From IMG/VR virus record IMGVR_UViG_3300009164_005105, positions 1-44,373 of that record: 44,373 nt of DNA. One strand, written 5' to 3'. The translations under genes were made by a program, and so were the position numbers. Each line of letters begins with the position of its first letter. Positions within the stretch are counted from its first letter, which is position 1. This document shows, one piece after another, positions 1-8,941 of this stretch. This stretch comes from a virus. The notes under the pieces are model-generated. The model saw only the letters and a program-made list of their open reading frames with translations. It made no database searches and was not told the DNA's origin.

Positions 1-1
1 A

Positions 2-3000
2 TTTGGCGAAGCCCCAACAGAGCTTCCAACATATTTAGAATCTATAAGTAAAACTTCAGCAGAAAGAGGAGGCCGTCCTGCGTCGGAAGTTGCTAGAAAA
101 CTTTCTTCTGGCCACTCCGACGTATTCGGACCAGCAATGACCCGGGAAGCAAGAACTACACAAAGAAACGGAAGAATAAAAGACCGTTCGGTAGAACTTC
201 GTAAGGTGATATCCGGTTCTGGTTCAGGCGAGCACGAAGCGCTATCTATTTCATCACTTGATAGTGCTGTTGTTAAAAAACTTTCGACCCAGTCTCACGA
301 GCAAATAATTTCAGACCTGGAAACCGCTGCCTTTCAGATGCATAACGGATTTGACAGAAGAGTCAGGGTGAGAATGCGTGAACCTGACCTAGAAAAGTTC
401 CTTGCCGACGGCACCATGCGGGCATCCAGCGTAGGTCCTCAGGTTTCTAGTGGTAGTAGAAGAGTTGAAAGACTTGCCGGTATGGACCCAGCAGCAAGAG
501 CTGGGAGACTCAGTTCTGGTGTCTCCGACTCCGCTGAACAGGTAGCCGAAAGAGGGAAAAAAGAAAAAGCTATTGCTGAATCTGCTTTGGAAACTTTTAA
601 AAAAATAGCCGATAATGGCAAAGATATTGAAACCATGTCCGAAGAAGAGCTGTCATCGTTTTTTGGTGGAACCGTCAGAAGGTCTGGTCAAAAGTCTGTA
701 AGTGAAAAATCTTCACACCTATATGAAGTAGATAAAGTCGAGGACGCTCTTGCGCTAATGATGGCAGGTCATCATGTGATGGTAAAACATGAAGATGTAA
801 GACTTACTGAGCAAGCTCAAAAACAATTTGAAGAACTTGTTAAGCAAGAAGCAGCCAATCAAATTGAAAACGAACACCCCGAATGGCTTAAATTTAAATC
901 AGAATTTGAAAAAATTAACTCTGACGAAGATTTAAAAAGTCCTGAAATGATTGCCGAGGCAAAGCGTCAATACAAAGAAAAACATCAGGCAGACCTATGT
1001 ATGCTTTATAACCCAGAGAATAACCTTCTTTGCTCTGGACACATAGGTATAGCTCGTGAAGACATGCCGCAGACGAATGGTCGAACTACTGGACACGACT
1101 CTGTGGCTATCAGAATGCTTAAAGACGGCAAAGCTGCTGGGAAGTGGGCCCCATTAGGCAACAAAGGTGATGCCGTTAAGCAAAATATCGAAATAGAGCA
1201 AAGATATGTGGCGGAAATAGAAAAAGAAAATCAAAAATTGATTGCTGATGGAAAATCTGCAATGACTCCCCAACAACAAACTGCTTTTGTTTATAAAACT
1301 ATTGGTGAAAAACACAATACCGAAAACGAACTCACTAAAAAAACAGTAGCAGAACATCGCGCCACTTTCCTAGCATTACCTGAAGACGAAAAACAATGGT
1401 TATATGACAATACAAATTGGCAAGACGTAGAAGTAAACCTTGAAATGCCATTTATAGAATTTCTGAAAGAACAAATCAAGACGGAAGATGGCAGGGATGG
1501 CGTAATAACAAAAGCAGCAGACCCAACCACGTATCAGCCTTCCCAGAGGCAGCTTGTTGCTTCAAAAGTTGATAGTACTAACGAAGATATTACCAAAGAT
1601 GTTTTTAAACAAGTAAAAAAATTAGAAGATTCTGGTCTTGTTAGGGGAACCCCAGAATTTAAAAAAGCGTACGATGAAGCAATGAGCAAATTATGGTTCA
1701 TGAGCCCAATACTTGCAACAGAAGACAAATACATACTTGATGGTCACCACAGATGGGCTGCAATAATAGTTGCCAATCGTTCACTACCTAAAGAGCTGCA
1801 ACTCCCATTGAATGTAAATGAAGTTCAGACGGACATTGTAGAAGGATTGACTTTAGGAAAAGTATTCCAAGGTGAGTGGGGCATAAAAGCTGCAAAACTT
1901 GGAGTTGAAGATAAGTGGAAAGTTGGAACTATAGATTCAATAAGTGATGAGGATATTGTTTCTAAGGCTAAGGTTCTAGAAAAAGACGCTCCAGGTCTTG
2001 TGGATGAAATGTACGCCGGAGGCAGTTTTATCAAACTTGGTTCAGTTGGCCTATCAAGAAATCCAGATTATGCCGCGCGACTTTCTGAACGGCAGAGCAT
2101 AGCGTATGACCGTCGCCTACTTTCCGAGGCGTCTGCAGCAAGAGAGACAGCATACAACGCTGCAGTTATCGAAGAAGCACGTCTTGGTTCCGCTCCCAAA
2201 ACCGTAGAAGAAAAAATAAATAAATTATCAAGTGGTTTATCTGATGCTCTTACTGGAAGAGGAAGAGGAAAGGCTCCCATTGCCGGTTGGGATGAAGGCG
2301 ACACATTTGGGGCAGAGGTTGCTCGTCGACTTGATGGTACTCCTGAAGCAAAAGCGGTACATGATGCCTATGAAGTTTACGAGGGCGGAAAATCTTATGA
2401 AGACATGTATGGGGAACCATTTAATGCTGATAAACAGCTGACAAGAGAATTGGATGCAGTCAAAAAAGCCAGCAAAAAACGCGAATCCATAGTTCAAGCC
2501 ATGCTCCAAGAGGGATGGGAAAAAGACAAGAATGCTAAGAAAAGTTCACCCCAGCCAGTACGCATCGAAAATGGTGACCTTTCTGGAAGAAGTAAAAGAC
2601 GTGCAGTTAACGGTGCAGTCAATTCAGCATTAAAGAAATCAAATATAAATAGCTCTTACCGCAGGCCCATAAGGGATGCTATCTGGGAATCACATCGTTC
2701 CGCTATTCAAACCTATCATTACGAGCTCGACCAGCTCGCTAATGATATATCCCGTCATTCTGCTCCAGAATTAGCAGAAATAGCAATCAGGGACCTTCAT
2801 AGGCGTGGAGAAATAACAGAATCTGAAATGCTTTCCACTATTAAGAACATTCAACCAGGAACAATGTCTGTTGAAGAAAAAACAAAAATAGCCAACGCCT
2901 ACAAGGATGCATCAGATGCGTTTATGAGAGTTGCCACGGTCTCTAAAGACGCAGAAAAACTATCACCCACAAGCCAACGCACTGCAGGAAAATTTGGAAG

Positions 3001-4078
3001 AATAAACAAACAGCGGGGTTGGACGTCTGGTCCTATTGCAGCGAAGTTTTCTTCAGGGGCTTCGGTTGGAATGGCAAATGAAAAACTATCTCGTGAGTAC
3101 TATTCAAGAATTGGTATACCGCCAGACGTATCCAACGAGACAATGCCAGTTTCTGGATATCTTGTACACAAATCCCATGTTGATGAAAAAATACGCAGAG
3201 CAACAGCCGCAAATAAGGGGAACGTTTCAAATGACGCCATATTTGAAATAGGCGATAAAGACATAGTCGGGGACGGTCTTACTTCCCTCGGAGACATAGA
3301 GGTCGTACTTAAATCTGGCGTTTCCAACCGTACGTCTTATGGGCGCGGAGAAGCAATGAATACGTCTCATAGACCAGTAAAACTTAACTCAATTAATAAG
3401 CATGACATTCTTGACGCAACAATAAACGCAGAAGGTAAGAACAACAAAAACAATAATATGGATGCAACACTTCATTTAATGGGGGCCGGCATGGATGGAA
3501 ACTTTGCACATGTAAATGCAGGACTATCTGATGACGGCAAAATGGCTCCAGTTAAAAAACTCGATACAGCGGACAGGAAGCGTGTTCCATTTGAGGCACA
3601 GATTCTTGGTGGCTTTGATAAAGATGAAGTCGAGCAAATAAACTACCCGTATTCAAAAATCAAAGAAATGTCAAGCAATGTAGACATATCCGATGTGGTC
3701 AATACAAAAACTATTTCTGAAAAGTTAAGAGCAAGCGGATTTTCCCAAGAAGAAATAGATTACTTTTACTCTCTTGGTGGTGCCGGGAAAATGAACTCAC
3801 AAAATATGCAAATGCTTCGGGAGTATCGGGCAGCTCAAGGAGTTAAAGATAAATTCAATAAACTTGGTTTTAATAATATACGAATTGCCCACCCAGATGG
3901 AATCAATATAGAAAATCCACGAATTATTGCAAAAAATGTTTCACCGTCAGCAAATATGGAATCCATATTGCGTAACGAAATAATGTTTGACATACAGGAA
4001 CAAGCTGAAAAAGCCTTAAAAGAAATGCGTAAGGGTGGGAAACCAGAACTTATAACAAATCTAAGAAGGCCACGATGA
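2..4078 (+). CDS. Polyvalent protein, 5'-truncated, with ParB-like and DUF3626-like domains
   Basis: The frame is open from base 2, so the gene begins upstream; the ATG at 137 is internal. About 1358 residues are visible. K/R-L/F-S-S-G motifs at 98-112, 506-520, 2222-2236 and 3044-3058 divide it into segments. Segment two carries a Cys-containing stretch (LCMLYNPENNLLCSGHIGI, about 993-1050) and a ParB-like core with YILDGHHRWAA near 1730-1765; this fold binds or cleaves DNA and hydrolyses CTP in other families. The last segment has VSGYLVHKS (about 3148), GDIEVVLKSGVSNRT (about 3291) and FEAQILGGF (about 3590), resembling the DUF3626-like copies in the 4250-residue protein. Such phage polyvalent proteins are thought to enter the host with the genome. 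It overlaps the next gene by ATGA, so the two are probably translated together. Domain calls are from motifs only. Confidence 0.75.
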   Translation, partial: FGEAPTELPTYLESISKTSAERGGRPASEVARKLSSGHSDVFGPAMTREARTTQRNGRIKDRSVELRKVISGSGSGEHEALSISSLDSAVVKKLSTQSHEQIISDLETAAFQMHNGFDRRVRVRMREPDLEKFLADGTMRASSVGPQVSSGSRRVERLAGMDPAARAGRLSSGVSDSAEQVAERGKKEKAIAESALETFKKIADNGKDIETMSEEELSSFFGGTVRRSGQKSVSEKSSHLYEVDKVEDALALMMAGHHVMVKHEDVRLTEQAQKQFEELVKQEAANQIENEHPEWLKFKSEFEKINSDEDLKSPEMIAEAKRQYKEKHQADLCMLYNPENNLLCSGHIGIAREDMPQTNGRTTGHDSVAIRMLKDGKAAGKWAPLGNKGDAVKQNIEIEQRYVAEIEKENQKLIADGKSAMTPQQQTAFVYKTIGEKHNTENELTKKTVAEHRATFLALPEDEKQWLYDNTNWQDVEVNLEMPFIEFLKEQIKTEDGRDGVITKAADPTTYQPSQRQLVASKVDSTNEDITKDVFKQVKKLEDSGLVRGTPEFKKAYDEAMSKLWFMSPILATEDKYILDGHHRWAAIIVANRSLPKELQLPLNVNEVQTDIVEGLTLGKVFQGEWGIKAAKLGVEDKWKVGTIDSISDEDIVSKAKVLEKDAPGLVDEMYAGGSFIKLGSVGLSRNPDYAARLSERQSIAYDRRLLSEASAARETAYNAAVIEEARLGSAPKTVEEKINKLSSGLSDALTGRGRGKAPIAGWDEGDTFGAEVARRLDGTPEAKAVHDAYEVYEGGKSYEDMYGEPFNADKQLTRELDAVKKASKKRESIVQAMLQEGWEKDKNAKKSSPQPVRIENGDLSGRSKRRAVNGAVNSALKKSNINSSYRRPIRDAIWESHRSAIQTYHYELDQLANDISRHSAPELAEIAIRDLHRRGEITESEMLSTIKNIQPGTMSVEEKTKIANAYKDASDAFMRVATVSKDAEKLSPTSQRTAGKFGRINKQRGWTSGPIAAKFSSGASVGMANEKLSREYYSRIGIPPDVSNETMPVSGYLVHKSHVDEKIRRATAANKGNVSNDAIFEIGDKDIVGDGLTSLGDIEVVLKSGVSNRTSYGRGEAMNTSHRPVKLNSINKHDILDATINAEGKNNKNNNMDATLHLMGAGMDGNFAHVNAGLSDDGKMAPVKKLDTADRKRVPFEAQILGGFDKDEVEQINYPYSKIKEMSSNVDISDVVNTKTISEKLRASGFSQEEIDYFYSLGGAGKMNSQNMQMLREYRAAQGVKDKFNKLGFNNIRIAHPDGINIENPRIIAKNVSPSANMESILRNEIMFDIQEQAEKALKEMRKGGKPELITNLRRPR

Positions 4079-4578
4079 GGGCAGTATTGGTCGGCTCAAT
4101 ACATGGGGACAAATTGTTCTATGTGCTTGATGCCGGCCCAGACGGTGATGATGGAGTCGTGGAGAAGCAAGACGGAGGAACCGTAAGTGTAGATTTTTTT
4201 GCATTTACATCAAAGGTTTCCGGTTTAACCAAAATGAGGTCTTCAAGATTTCATAGAACCCTATGGGATTCACCTCATTCTGTGACTAGTGGGAAATGGT
4301 ATGAAACGTTTATAACAAAAACAATTGACATAGACAAAACCATGCTTGAGGGTATAAAAATATATACATCACTTGGCAGAAACGCCAGAAATATTAAGTC
4401 AAAATCTGACGCAGTTGAGTCATTCCTTAATAAACAATTACGCAATTTGCAGCTATCCAATTCATGTTGTGGCGAGATGGTACAGTCTGATATAGGAAAT
4501 CTGTCATTCAAGACATTAAGCGACAAGAATAAAGCATGGACTGCCATGAGAATTCTCAAACAAATAGAGGAAAAATAA
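4075..4578 (+). CDS. Hypothetical protein, 167 aa
   Basis: I do not recognise this family. The ATG overlaps the stop of the polyvalent gene (ATGA), and the next gene starts two bases after its stop, so it sits inside a translationally coupled operon leading towards the capsid gene. It is basic in its C-terminal half, with a Cys-Cys pair in SNSCCGEM, and has no signal peptide or membrane segment. Position among probable head genes suggests a virion-associated or assembly role, but nothing in the sequence proves it. Confidence 0.6.
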   Translation: MRAVLVGSIHGDKLFYVLDAGPDGDDGVVEKQDGGTVSVDFFAFTSKVSGLTKMRSSRFHRTLWDSPHSVTSGKWYETFITKTIDIDKTMLEGIKIYTSLGRNARNIKSKSDAVESFLNKQLRNLQLSNSCCGEMVQSDIGNLSFKTLSDKNKAWTAMRILKQIEEK

Positions 4579-4579
4579 G

Positions 4580-5260
4580 ATGAGTGACTACGACAATGAG
4601 GTAAAAATCTCTCCAGCTGACGTACCAGCTACGCCCCAAAATGCCGTCCCGGACTTTTTGCCACAAGAACGAATCACTGGTGACATCATGCATGGTCATG
4701 GGCCACGCAGAGGCAATCTAGAGCGCCTCCTCCGCTACTGGCGTCCAATCATGCGTAAAGAGGGCGGATTCCGTAGGTGCCGTCTTATTTTGGCTAACCA
4801 TCCAGAGCTATTCCCACTTAACAACATGTGCGCATGGTTACATCATGAAACTACAGGACTATGGCCAAATGAAGGATGTCATCATCCTGGGATGAAGAAC
4901 TGTAGAAAGAAGCTTAAAAAACTTACGAACTGGAATGATAGGCAATTCTCTACACACATCAATACAGGCAAAGAACCTGCAAACGTAATTCAAGGAGCAG
5001 GTAAGTCAGCCGAAGCATCAACTGACGTGTTCTTTCATGATTTCTCTCCATATGACACTGCAGAAAACCACGTAGTTACAGAAGATGACATAATGCATGC
5101 AATGACCGTTTTGCGTGACTTTATGGAGATGGAGCCATCGTTCACTAACGCTATTAGAAACAATGACAACTGGGAAGTCCACGGAGACGACCATAGTGGT
5201 GCTCGTGTTGTTGTATCAATTACTGTTCAAAAATCCCTTGAAGAAGAGTGCTGTGGATAA
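4580..5260 (+). CDS. Hypothetical protein, 226 aa, His/Cys-rich centre
   Basis: Unrecognised. A GAGG ribosome-binding site lies about nine bases before the ATG at 4580. The middle is rich in His and Cys (MCAWLHHETTGLWPNEGCHH, then HPGMKNCRKK), compatible with metal binding. The C-terminus (about residues 165-222) looks like a compact alpha/beta domain ending in two cysteines. The last bases overlap the GTG start of the next gene, indicating coupled translation. It is in the run of genes before the capsid, so a structural or assembly role is a reasonable guess. Confidence 0.65.
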   Translation: MSDYDNEVKISPADVPATPQNAVPDFLPQERITGDIMHGHGPRRGNLERLLRYWRPIMRKEGGFRRCRLILANHPELFPLNNMCAWLHHETTGLWPNEGCHHPGMKNCRKKLKKLTNWNDRQFSTHINTGKEPANVIQGAGKSAEASTDVFFHDFSPYDTAENHVVTEDDIMHAMTVLRDFMEMEPSFTNAIRNNDNWEVHGDDHSGARVVVSITVQKSLEEECCG

Positions 5261-7298
5261 AGCTGCTCGTATTAATAATTGTTGTTCTGATAATTCATCA
5301 ACAATAACGCGAGTGATACTTTTTGACGTCCAGTCAAAGGTGGCAGTTGACCACATAAGAGGAATCGGTGCAATTTCTCAAGAGCTTGTTGACTATAAAA
5401 CTTTGGCCCGTGTATTTGGGGCCCATAGAAAAACAAAACTAACTTCCTACAATGAACGATTCCAAACAAAAGCCAACGCTGGCTCTTCTGCGTTAAGTTC
5501 CCTTGTTAGCACGATAGTCCCTGGAGATAGTGACAGGATTCAAAGTCCTGTTCGTTCTATAGGATTCAGAACCATAACACCCGGAAGACCAGGAATACCT
5601 GGCGGACGTGGTGGGTCGAAGCCTGGCGGCAACAGTGCCTATAGGTGTCCAGAGGGGTACCAATTTGGTGGTCGGTTTACGGATAATAGGCTGACTACGT
5701 GTGGGCTTAAGTTATTTGATATCCCTTCAGCTCTTGGTGTTTCGTTGTCTTTAGCTAGACAGGCTCGCTCTGCGGTAAACGCAGTAAATGCTCAAGGAAC
5801 ACCCATAACCGGCATGCCGTCGCCATCCGGGTTAATAGCATCGAGAGCTCCACAGATACCTAAAATTGGCATATTTGCTTCAGACATACAAAAATCTAGA
5901 GTTGCAGAAGCGATAAAAGCCATAGGCGAATTCAACAAGTCTTCTGGTACCAAAATACGAAGAATGGTAAGACGAGACGGCTTCGTACTAGAGCCCGTGG
6001 TGCCCAACAAAGTGCTTCGTGCGATACCTGACAATAGAGACATGGAAGGGGCGGCATTTATTATGTCAGCCCTATCTCCGAGGGATATTGGTGGAGAAGA
6101 ACTAGGCATGCTCTCCAACACGGGGGTTGGAAAACTTGTTTACGTACTTCCAGGTGGTTCTACAATCTCGATAGAAAAAGCTCGTCAACTAACAGTTGGG
6201 GAACGCAGAAAACTTGGAAGACTAGTTAGTTCATCTCAAGCTATTCCAAATGCAAATGACCCATCTGTTCGTCTAAGAAGTATTTCTGCAGAAATTGGAG
6301 ATGGCATAAAGTTTACTGAGAACTTTATAAACATCCCTAACCCAAATGAAAGGTCTGGAAGAACCGTCAGATGGGCAAACCAGTTATTCTCAAACCCCAA
6401 GAGAGAAGTTCCCCAGACTATTGAATCCAGTACGGCAAGAAATACGGTTAGTTTTGCTGGTTCGTCTGAAATGATAGGGAATCTTGATGAAGCTATAAAC
6501 CACATAGCTGACGGAGGAAGCCTCGCGGATATATCTCCCGACATCTTGGCAAAAGTACTATCCCAGTCAAATGTAGTGCAAAGTCAAAAGATGGCAAACG
6601 GCATAACCGCTGTAACCGCTGGGGGGAACAAGTATTTCCTCTACGAAAGACCAAAAGACTTCCAACACATTGGAGAAAGATTTGCATCTGACCTGCAACA
6701 ACATTTAGGCCTTGAGTCTCCAGATGTTATATTTGCTGGCCCTCCAGGGGATAAAAGAAAGTTTCTTCGCCAAGAAGTGCAGTCTGCCATTCCTGGCGGG
6801 AAGTTCAATCCAGATATAAAGTTTGCAGATTTACCTCCTCAGGATGTTGCAAGAATGATGATTTCAGATTTTCTCACCGACCAAAGAGACAGGCCAATGT
6901 CTTCCATCTATCCAGTAGAGACACCTGACGGTGCGCGTCTTGTTCTTGGACAAAACTCAACTTCAGGACTTATTGACCTCGACAAGATATCAGTAACACA
7001 AAGAAACAAAATAAGGCTTGAGTCCTATTTTGAGAGTACCTTAATACCTGCCTACTCTCAGTATTACATGCAGCTTCAAGCCACTCAACGCGTTGCCTAT
7101 ATTCAAATGATTGACTCCCTGATAGCTAAAGCTCGTTCTTTTAATGTGAGTAGATTTTCAAATAATCTTGATAAATACGGGATATCAACTGGAGAAAAAC
7201 TTCACTTGAATATTATTCAAAAACTATACACAAATAGACTAAACACTCTTTCTTCTCAGAAAAACGTGTTGAAGTGGCTAATGAAGGGAACTGCATAA
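5253..7298 (+). CDS. Large protein with C-terminal kinase-like fold, putative
   Basis: I place the start at GTG 5253, which overlaps the upstream stop and follows an AAGAAGAG ribosome-binding sequence; the ATG at 5115 lies deep inside the previous gene. The product is 681 residues. A Gly/Pro-rich linker (PGRPGIPGGRGG, about 110-122) precedes a two-Cys motif RCPEGYQFGGRFTDNRLTTC (residues 131-150). Near residues 543-577 the pattern DQRDRPMSSI followed by LIDLDK resembles the D-x(5)-N and metal-binding Asp motifs of HipA/PI3K-like kinases, but the usual DRH-N residues are not intact, so it may be an inactive relative. The gene lies between polyvalent and capsid genes, so it may be a virion protein. 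Kinase assignment is tentative. Confidence 0.6.
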   Translation: MDKAARINNCCSDNSSTITRVILFDVQSKVAVDHIRGIGAISQELVDYKTLARVFGAHRKTKLTSYNERFQTKANAGSSALSSLVSTIVPGDSDRIQSPVRSIGFRTITPGRPGIPGGRGGSKPGGNSAYRCPEGYQFGGRFTDNRLTTCGLKLFDIPSALGVSLSLARQARSAVNAVNAQGTPITGMPSPSGLIASRAPQIPKIGIFASDIQKSRVAEAIKAIGEFNKSSGTKIRRMVRRDGFVLEPVVPNKVLRAIPDNRDMEGAAFIMSALSPRDIGGEELGMLSNTGVGKLVYVLPGGSTISIEKARQLTVGERRKLGRLVSSSQAIPNANDPSVRLRSISAEIGDGIKFTENFINIPNPNERSGRTVRWANQLFSNPKREVPQTIESSTARNTVSFAGSSEMIGNLDEAINHIADGGSLADISPDILAKVLSQSNVVQSQKMANGITAVTAGGNKYFLYERPKDFQHIGERFASDLQQHLGLESPDVIFAGPPGDKRKFLRQEVQSAIPGGKFNPDIKFADLPPQDVARMMISDFLTDQRDRPMSSIYPVETPDGARLVLGQNSTSGLIDLDKISVTQRNKIRLESYFESTLIPAYSQYYMQLQATQRVAYIQMIDSLIAKARSFNVSRFSNNLDKYGISTGEKLHLNIIQKLYTNRLNTLSSQKNVLKWLMKGTA

Positions 7299-8041
7299 TG
7301 AAACATGTATCAATAATCAAAGACGTGTTTGGAAATACTCCTCATGCAATCCTCATCAAAGAAGATAGCTCCTTAAATGTTGAGGGCATTACAGAATTTG
7401 GAAAATCAATAGCCACTGACATGTCTAGATTCGGTTCAATAGACACAAAACAAATTCCTGAAGGTTTTATGCTTACTCCATTTAGAGAAGTAAACCCGCA
7501 GATGGAAGAAATGCTGAATAGCTCATTTGGTGATGTCTATGAAAAAACAATAAAGCAAATTGGGTCAACAAAGACTACCGAACAGTCCCCAATGCTTCAT
7601 GTTGGCAGAAACTTGCTTGGCACAAAGAAGAATATTCCATCTTCTTCTGCCCCGATGAATATATTTAAAAATAGCGAAGACAAGTCAAATATTGTCAACT
7701 ATAAAGCCAAAAAATTTAATCTTGCATCTAAAACATCTACTGCTATAGCAGCAATAGATGGCATAAACATAGGATTCAACAAGAGCAGTAACGTTTTCAC
7801 TCATCGCAAGAACGATGCGCTCTCCCAGTACACAGTAGAAAAACTTATGCTGTCTGTAGGTAAAGGCTCCATGAGAAGATTCTTGAATAACAGTTCAAAA
7901 CTTGAAGAAAAAAGCAGTTCAAGAAGAGTTGAGCGAAGAGTTAAATCTATTGCTGAAACAGAAACTAAAGAAGATATTGACATGTCAGAAAAAATAAAAA
8001 TGTCAATTCAGTCAAGGTTGCAAAAAAATGAAAAACGTTGA
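7298..8041 (+). CDS. Hypothetical protein, 247 aa
   Basis: The start is the ATG at 7298, overlapping the upstream TAA (TAATG) and preceded by AAGGGA; an ATG at 7274 in the same frame lies inside the upstream gene and is less likely. No family is recognised. The protein is Ser/Lys/Asn-rich with no Cys, signal or membrane segment. Its last 60 residues are very rich in charged residues (SSKLEEKSSSRRVERRVKSI) and probably form a helix. The next gene overlaps it by 14 bases. Its place two genes before the capsid hints at a head or scaffold-associated role. Confidence 0.6.
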   Translation: MKHVSIIKDVFGNTPHAILIKEDSSLNVEGITEFGKSIATDMSRFGSIDTKQIPEGFMLTPFREVNPQMEEMLNSSFGDVYEKTIKQIGSTKTTEQSPMLHVGRNLLGTKKNIPSSSAPMNIFKNSEDKSNIVNYKAKKFNLASKTSTAIAAIDGINIGFNKSSNVFTHRKNDALSQYTVEKLMLSVGKGSMRRFLNNSSKLEEKSSSRRVERRVKSIAETETKEDIDMSEKIKMSIQSRLQKNEKR

Positions 8042-8759
8042 ATCAATAACGCCAAAGATGCAAGCCCTTAGACTTGCAAAAGACATCGGCTGTTCCGGCG
8101 CTCATCTAGATAAAGACAATAAGTGGAACCCCTGTTCGTCTCCAACTGAACTTGACAGAATTTCCACGATGGCAGAGGGGTCGAAATGGCGTTCTGTTGT
8201 TCCTAATCCAAGGGCCGAAAAAGATGGAATGACTGCAAAACGTAAAAAAAGAAGAGAAGACGGTTGGGAAAGGCTGCGTGAACGTCCAGTTCTGGCCATA
8301 GATACCCTTCCCGGTGGTGGACTAGTTAGTGGCACCAACTCTGTAGCTGTCAAGGAATCGTTAGATACTTTTGGCAATACGGTTACCGCTTTTGGTGGGG
8401 GGATTGTTCCCCCAATGACAAATGGATACAAGCCAAGAGCAAATGATTCCGTTAAAAAATCAGGCAAGACCGCCGGTCCCGAATACGTCAGAGATAATGA
8501 CTCTAATGTTTTTATGGATATCGAATCAGCACGTCAAAAAGCCCGTGAAATGGGATGCATTGGCGTGAGTAGGCGAATATCGAAAACAGGTCGTGCGGTT
8601 TGGATGCCATGCACCAACATGTCTGACTACGCAAACAGGGCTGGCTCTACAGACCTTGGACGACATAACATGGGTGTTAGGCAGCAGAGAAATATTGAGA
8701 CAGCTGTACGTACCGTGATGCGCGAAAACCTCAAGAAAAAGCCTATTAAGAAACAGTAA
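8028..8759 (+). CDS. Hypothetical protein with duplicated GC-x-G ... W-x-PC motif
   Basis: The 243-residue protein contains two copies of one motif. Near the N-terminus A-K-D-I-G-C-S-G-A-H is followed by K-W-N-P-C-S-S; near the C-terminus A-R-E-M-G-C-I-G-V is followed by V-W-M-P-C-T-N. Each has a Cys after Gly and a second Cys after Trp-x-Pro, suggesting a small repeated fold stabilised by metal or by a disulfide. The DUF6321-like protein downstream has a comparable Cys-containing block. Residues 63-85 are strongly basic. It ends the operon before the capsid leader. A virion or assembly role is inferred from position only. Confidence 0.6.
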   Translation: MKNVESITPKMQALRLAKDIGCSGAHLDKDNKWNPCSSPTELDRISTMAEGSKWRSVVPNPRAEKDGMTAKRKKRREDGWERLRERPVLAIDTLPGGGLVSGTNSVAVKESLDTFGNTVTAFGGGIVPPMTNGYKPRANDSVKKSGKTAGPEYVRDNDSNVFMDIESARQKAREMGCIGVSRRISKTGRAVWMPCTNMSDYANRAGSTDLGRHNMGVRQQRNIETAVRTVMRENLKKKPIKKQ

Positions 8760-8941
8760 TTGCTGTATACGTTTTTGTCGCTATAAATATTTACACACTT
8801 TATTTGCGTAAATATTATTAGTTCCACTAAACCATACTTTCGGCGTGTTACTTTTGGTAGTACCAGGGCTGGGTGCTTACCTAAGGCTGGTGAAAACAAA
8901 ACCTTAAAAACCCAACCCTTTTACCCATACAGGAGTACACA
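8760..8941 (+). promoter_or_regulatory. Capsid gene leader with stem and ribosome-binding site
   Basis: This 182-base gap before the capsid gene is AT-rich at first (8770-8830), where a promoter could lie, although no clear -35/-10 pair stands out. An inverted repeat pairs 8865-8874 (AGGGCTGGGT) with 8910-8919 (ACCCAACCCT), nine of ten bases matching, followed by TTTT; it could act as an attenuator or a stabilising 5' structure. AGGAG at 8931-8935 is a good ribosome-binding site six bases before the ATG. Confidence 0.5.

Noticed and set aside
137-139. ATG at 137 as the start of the first polyvalent protein
   Set aside because: The frame is open back to base 2 and already carries a K-L-S-S-G motif at 98-112, so 137 is internal.
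5115-5252. ATG 5115 as start of the 681-residue protein
   Set aside because: It lies deep inside the upstream gene; GTG 5253 overlaps the stop and has a ribosome-binding sequence.
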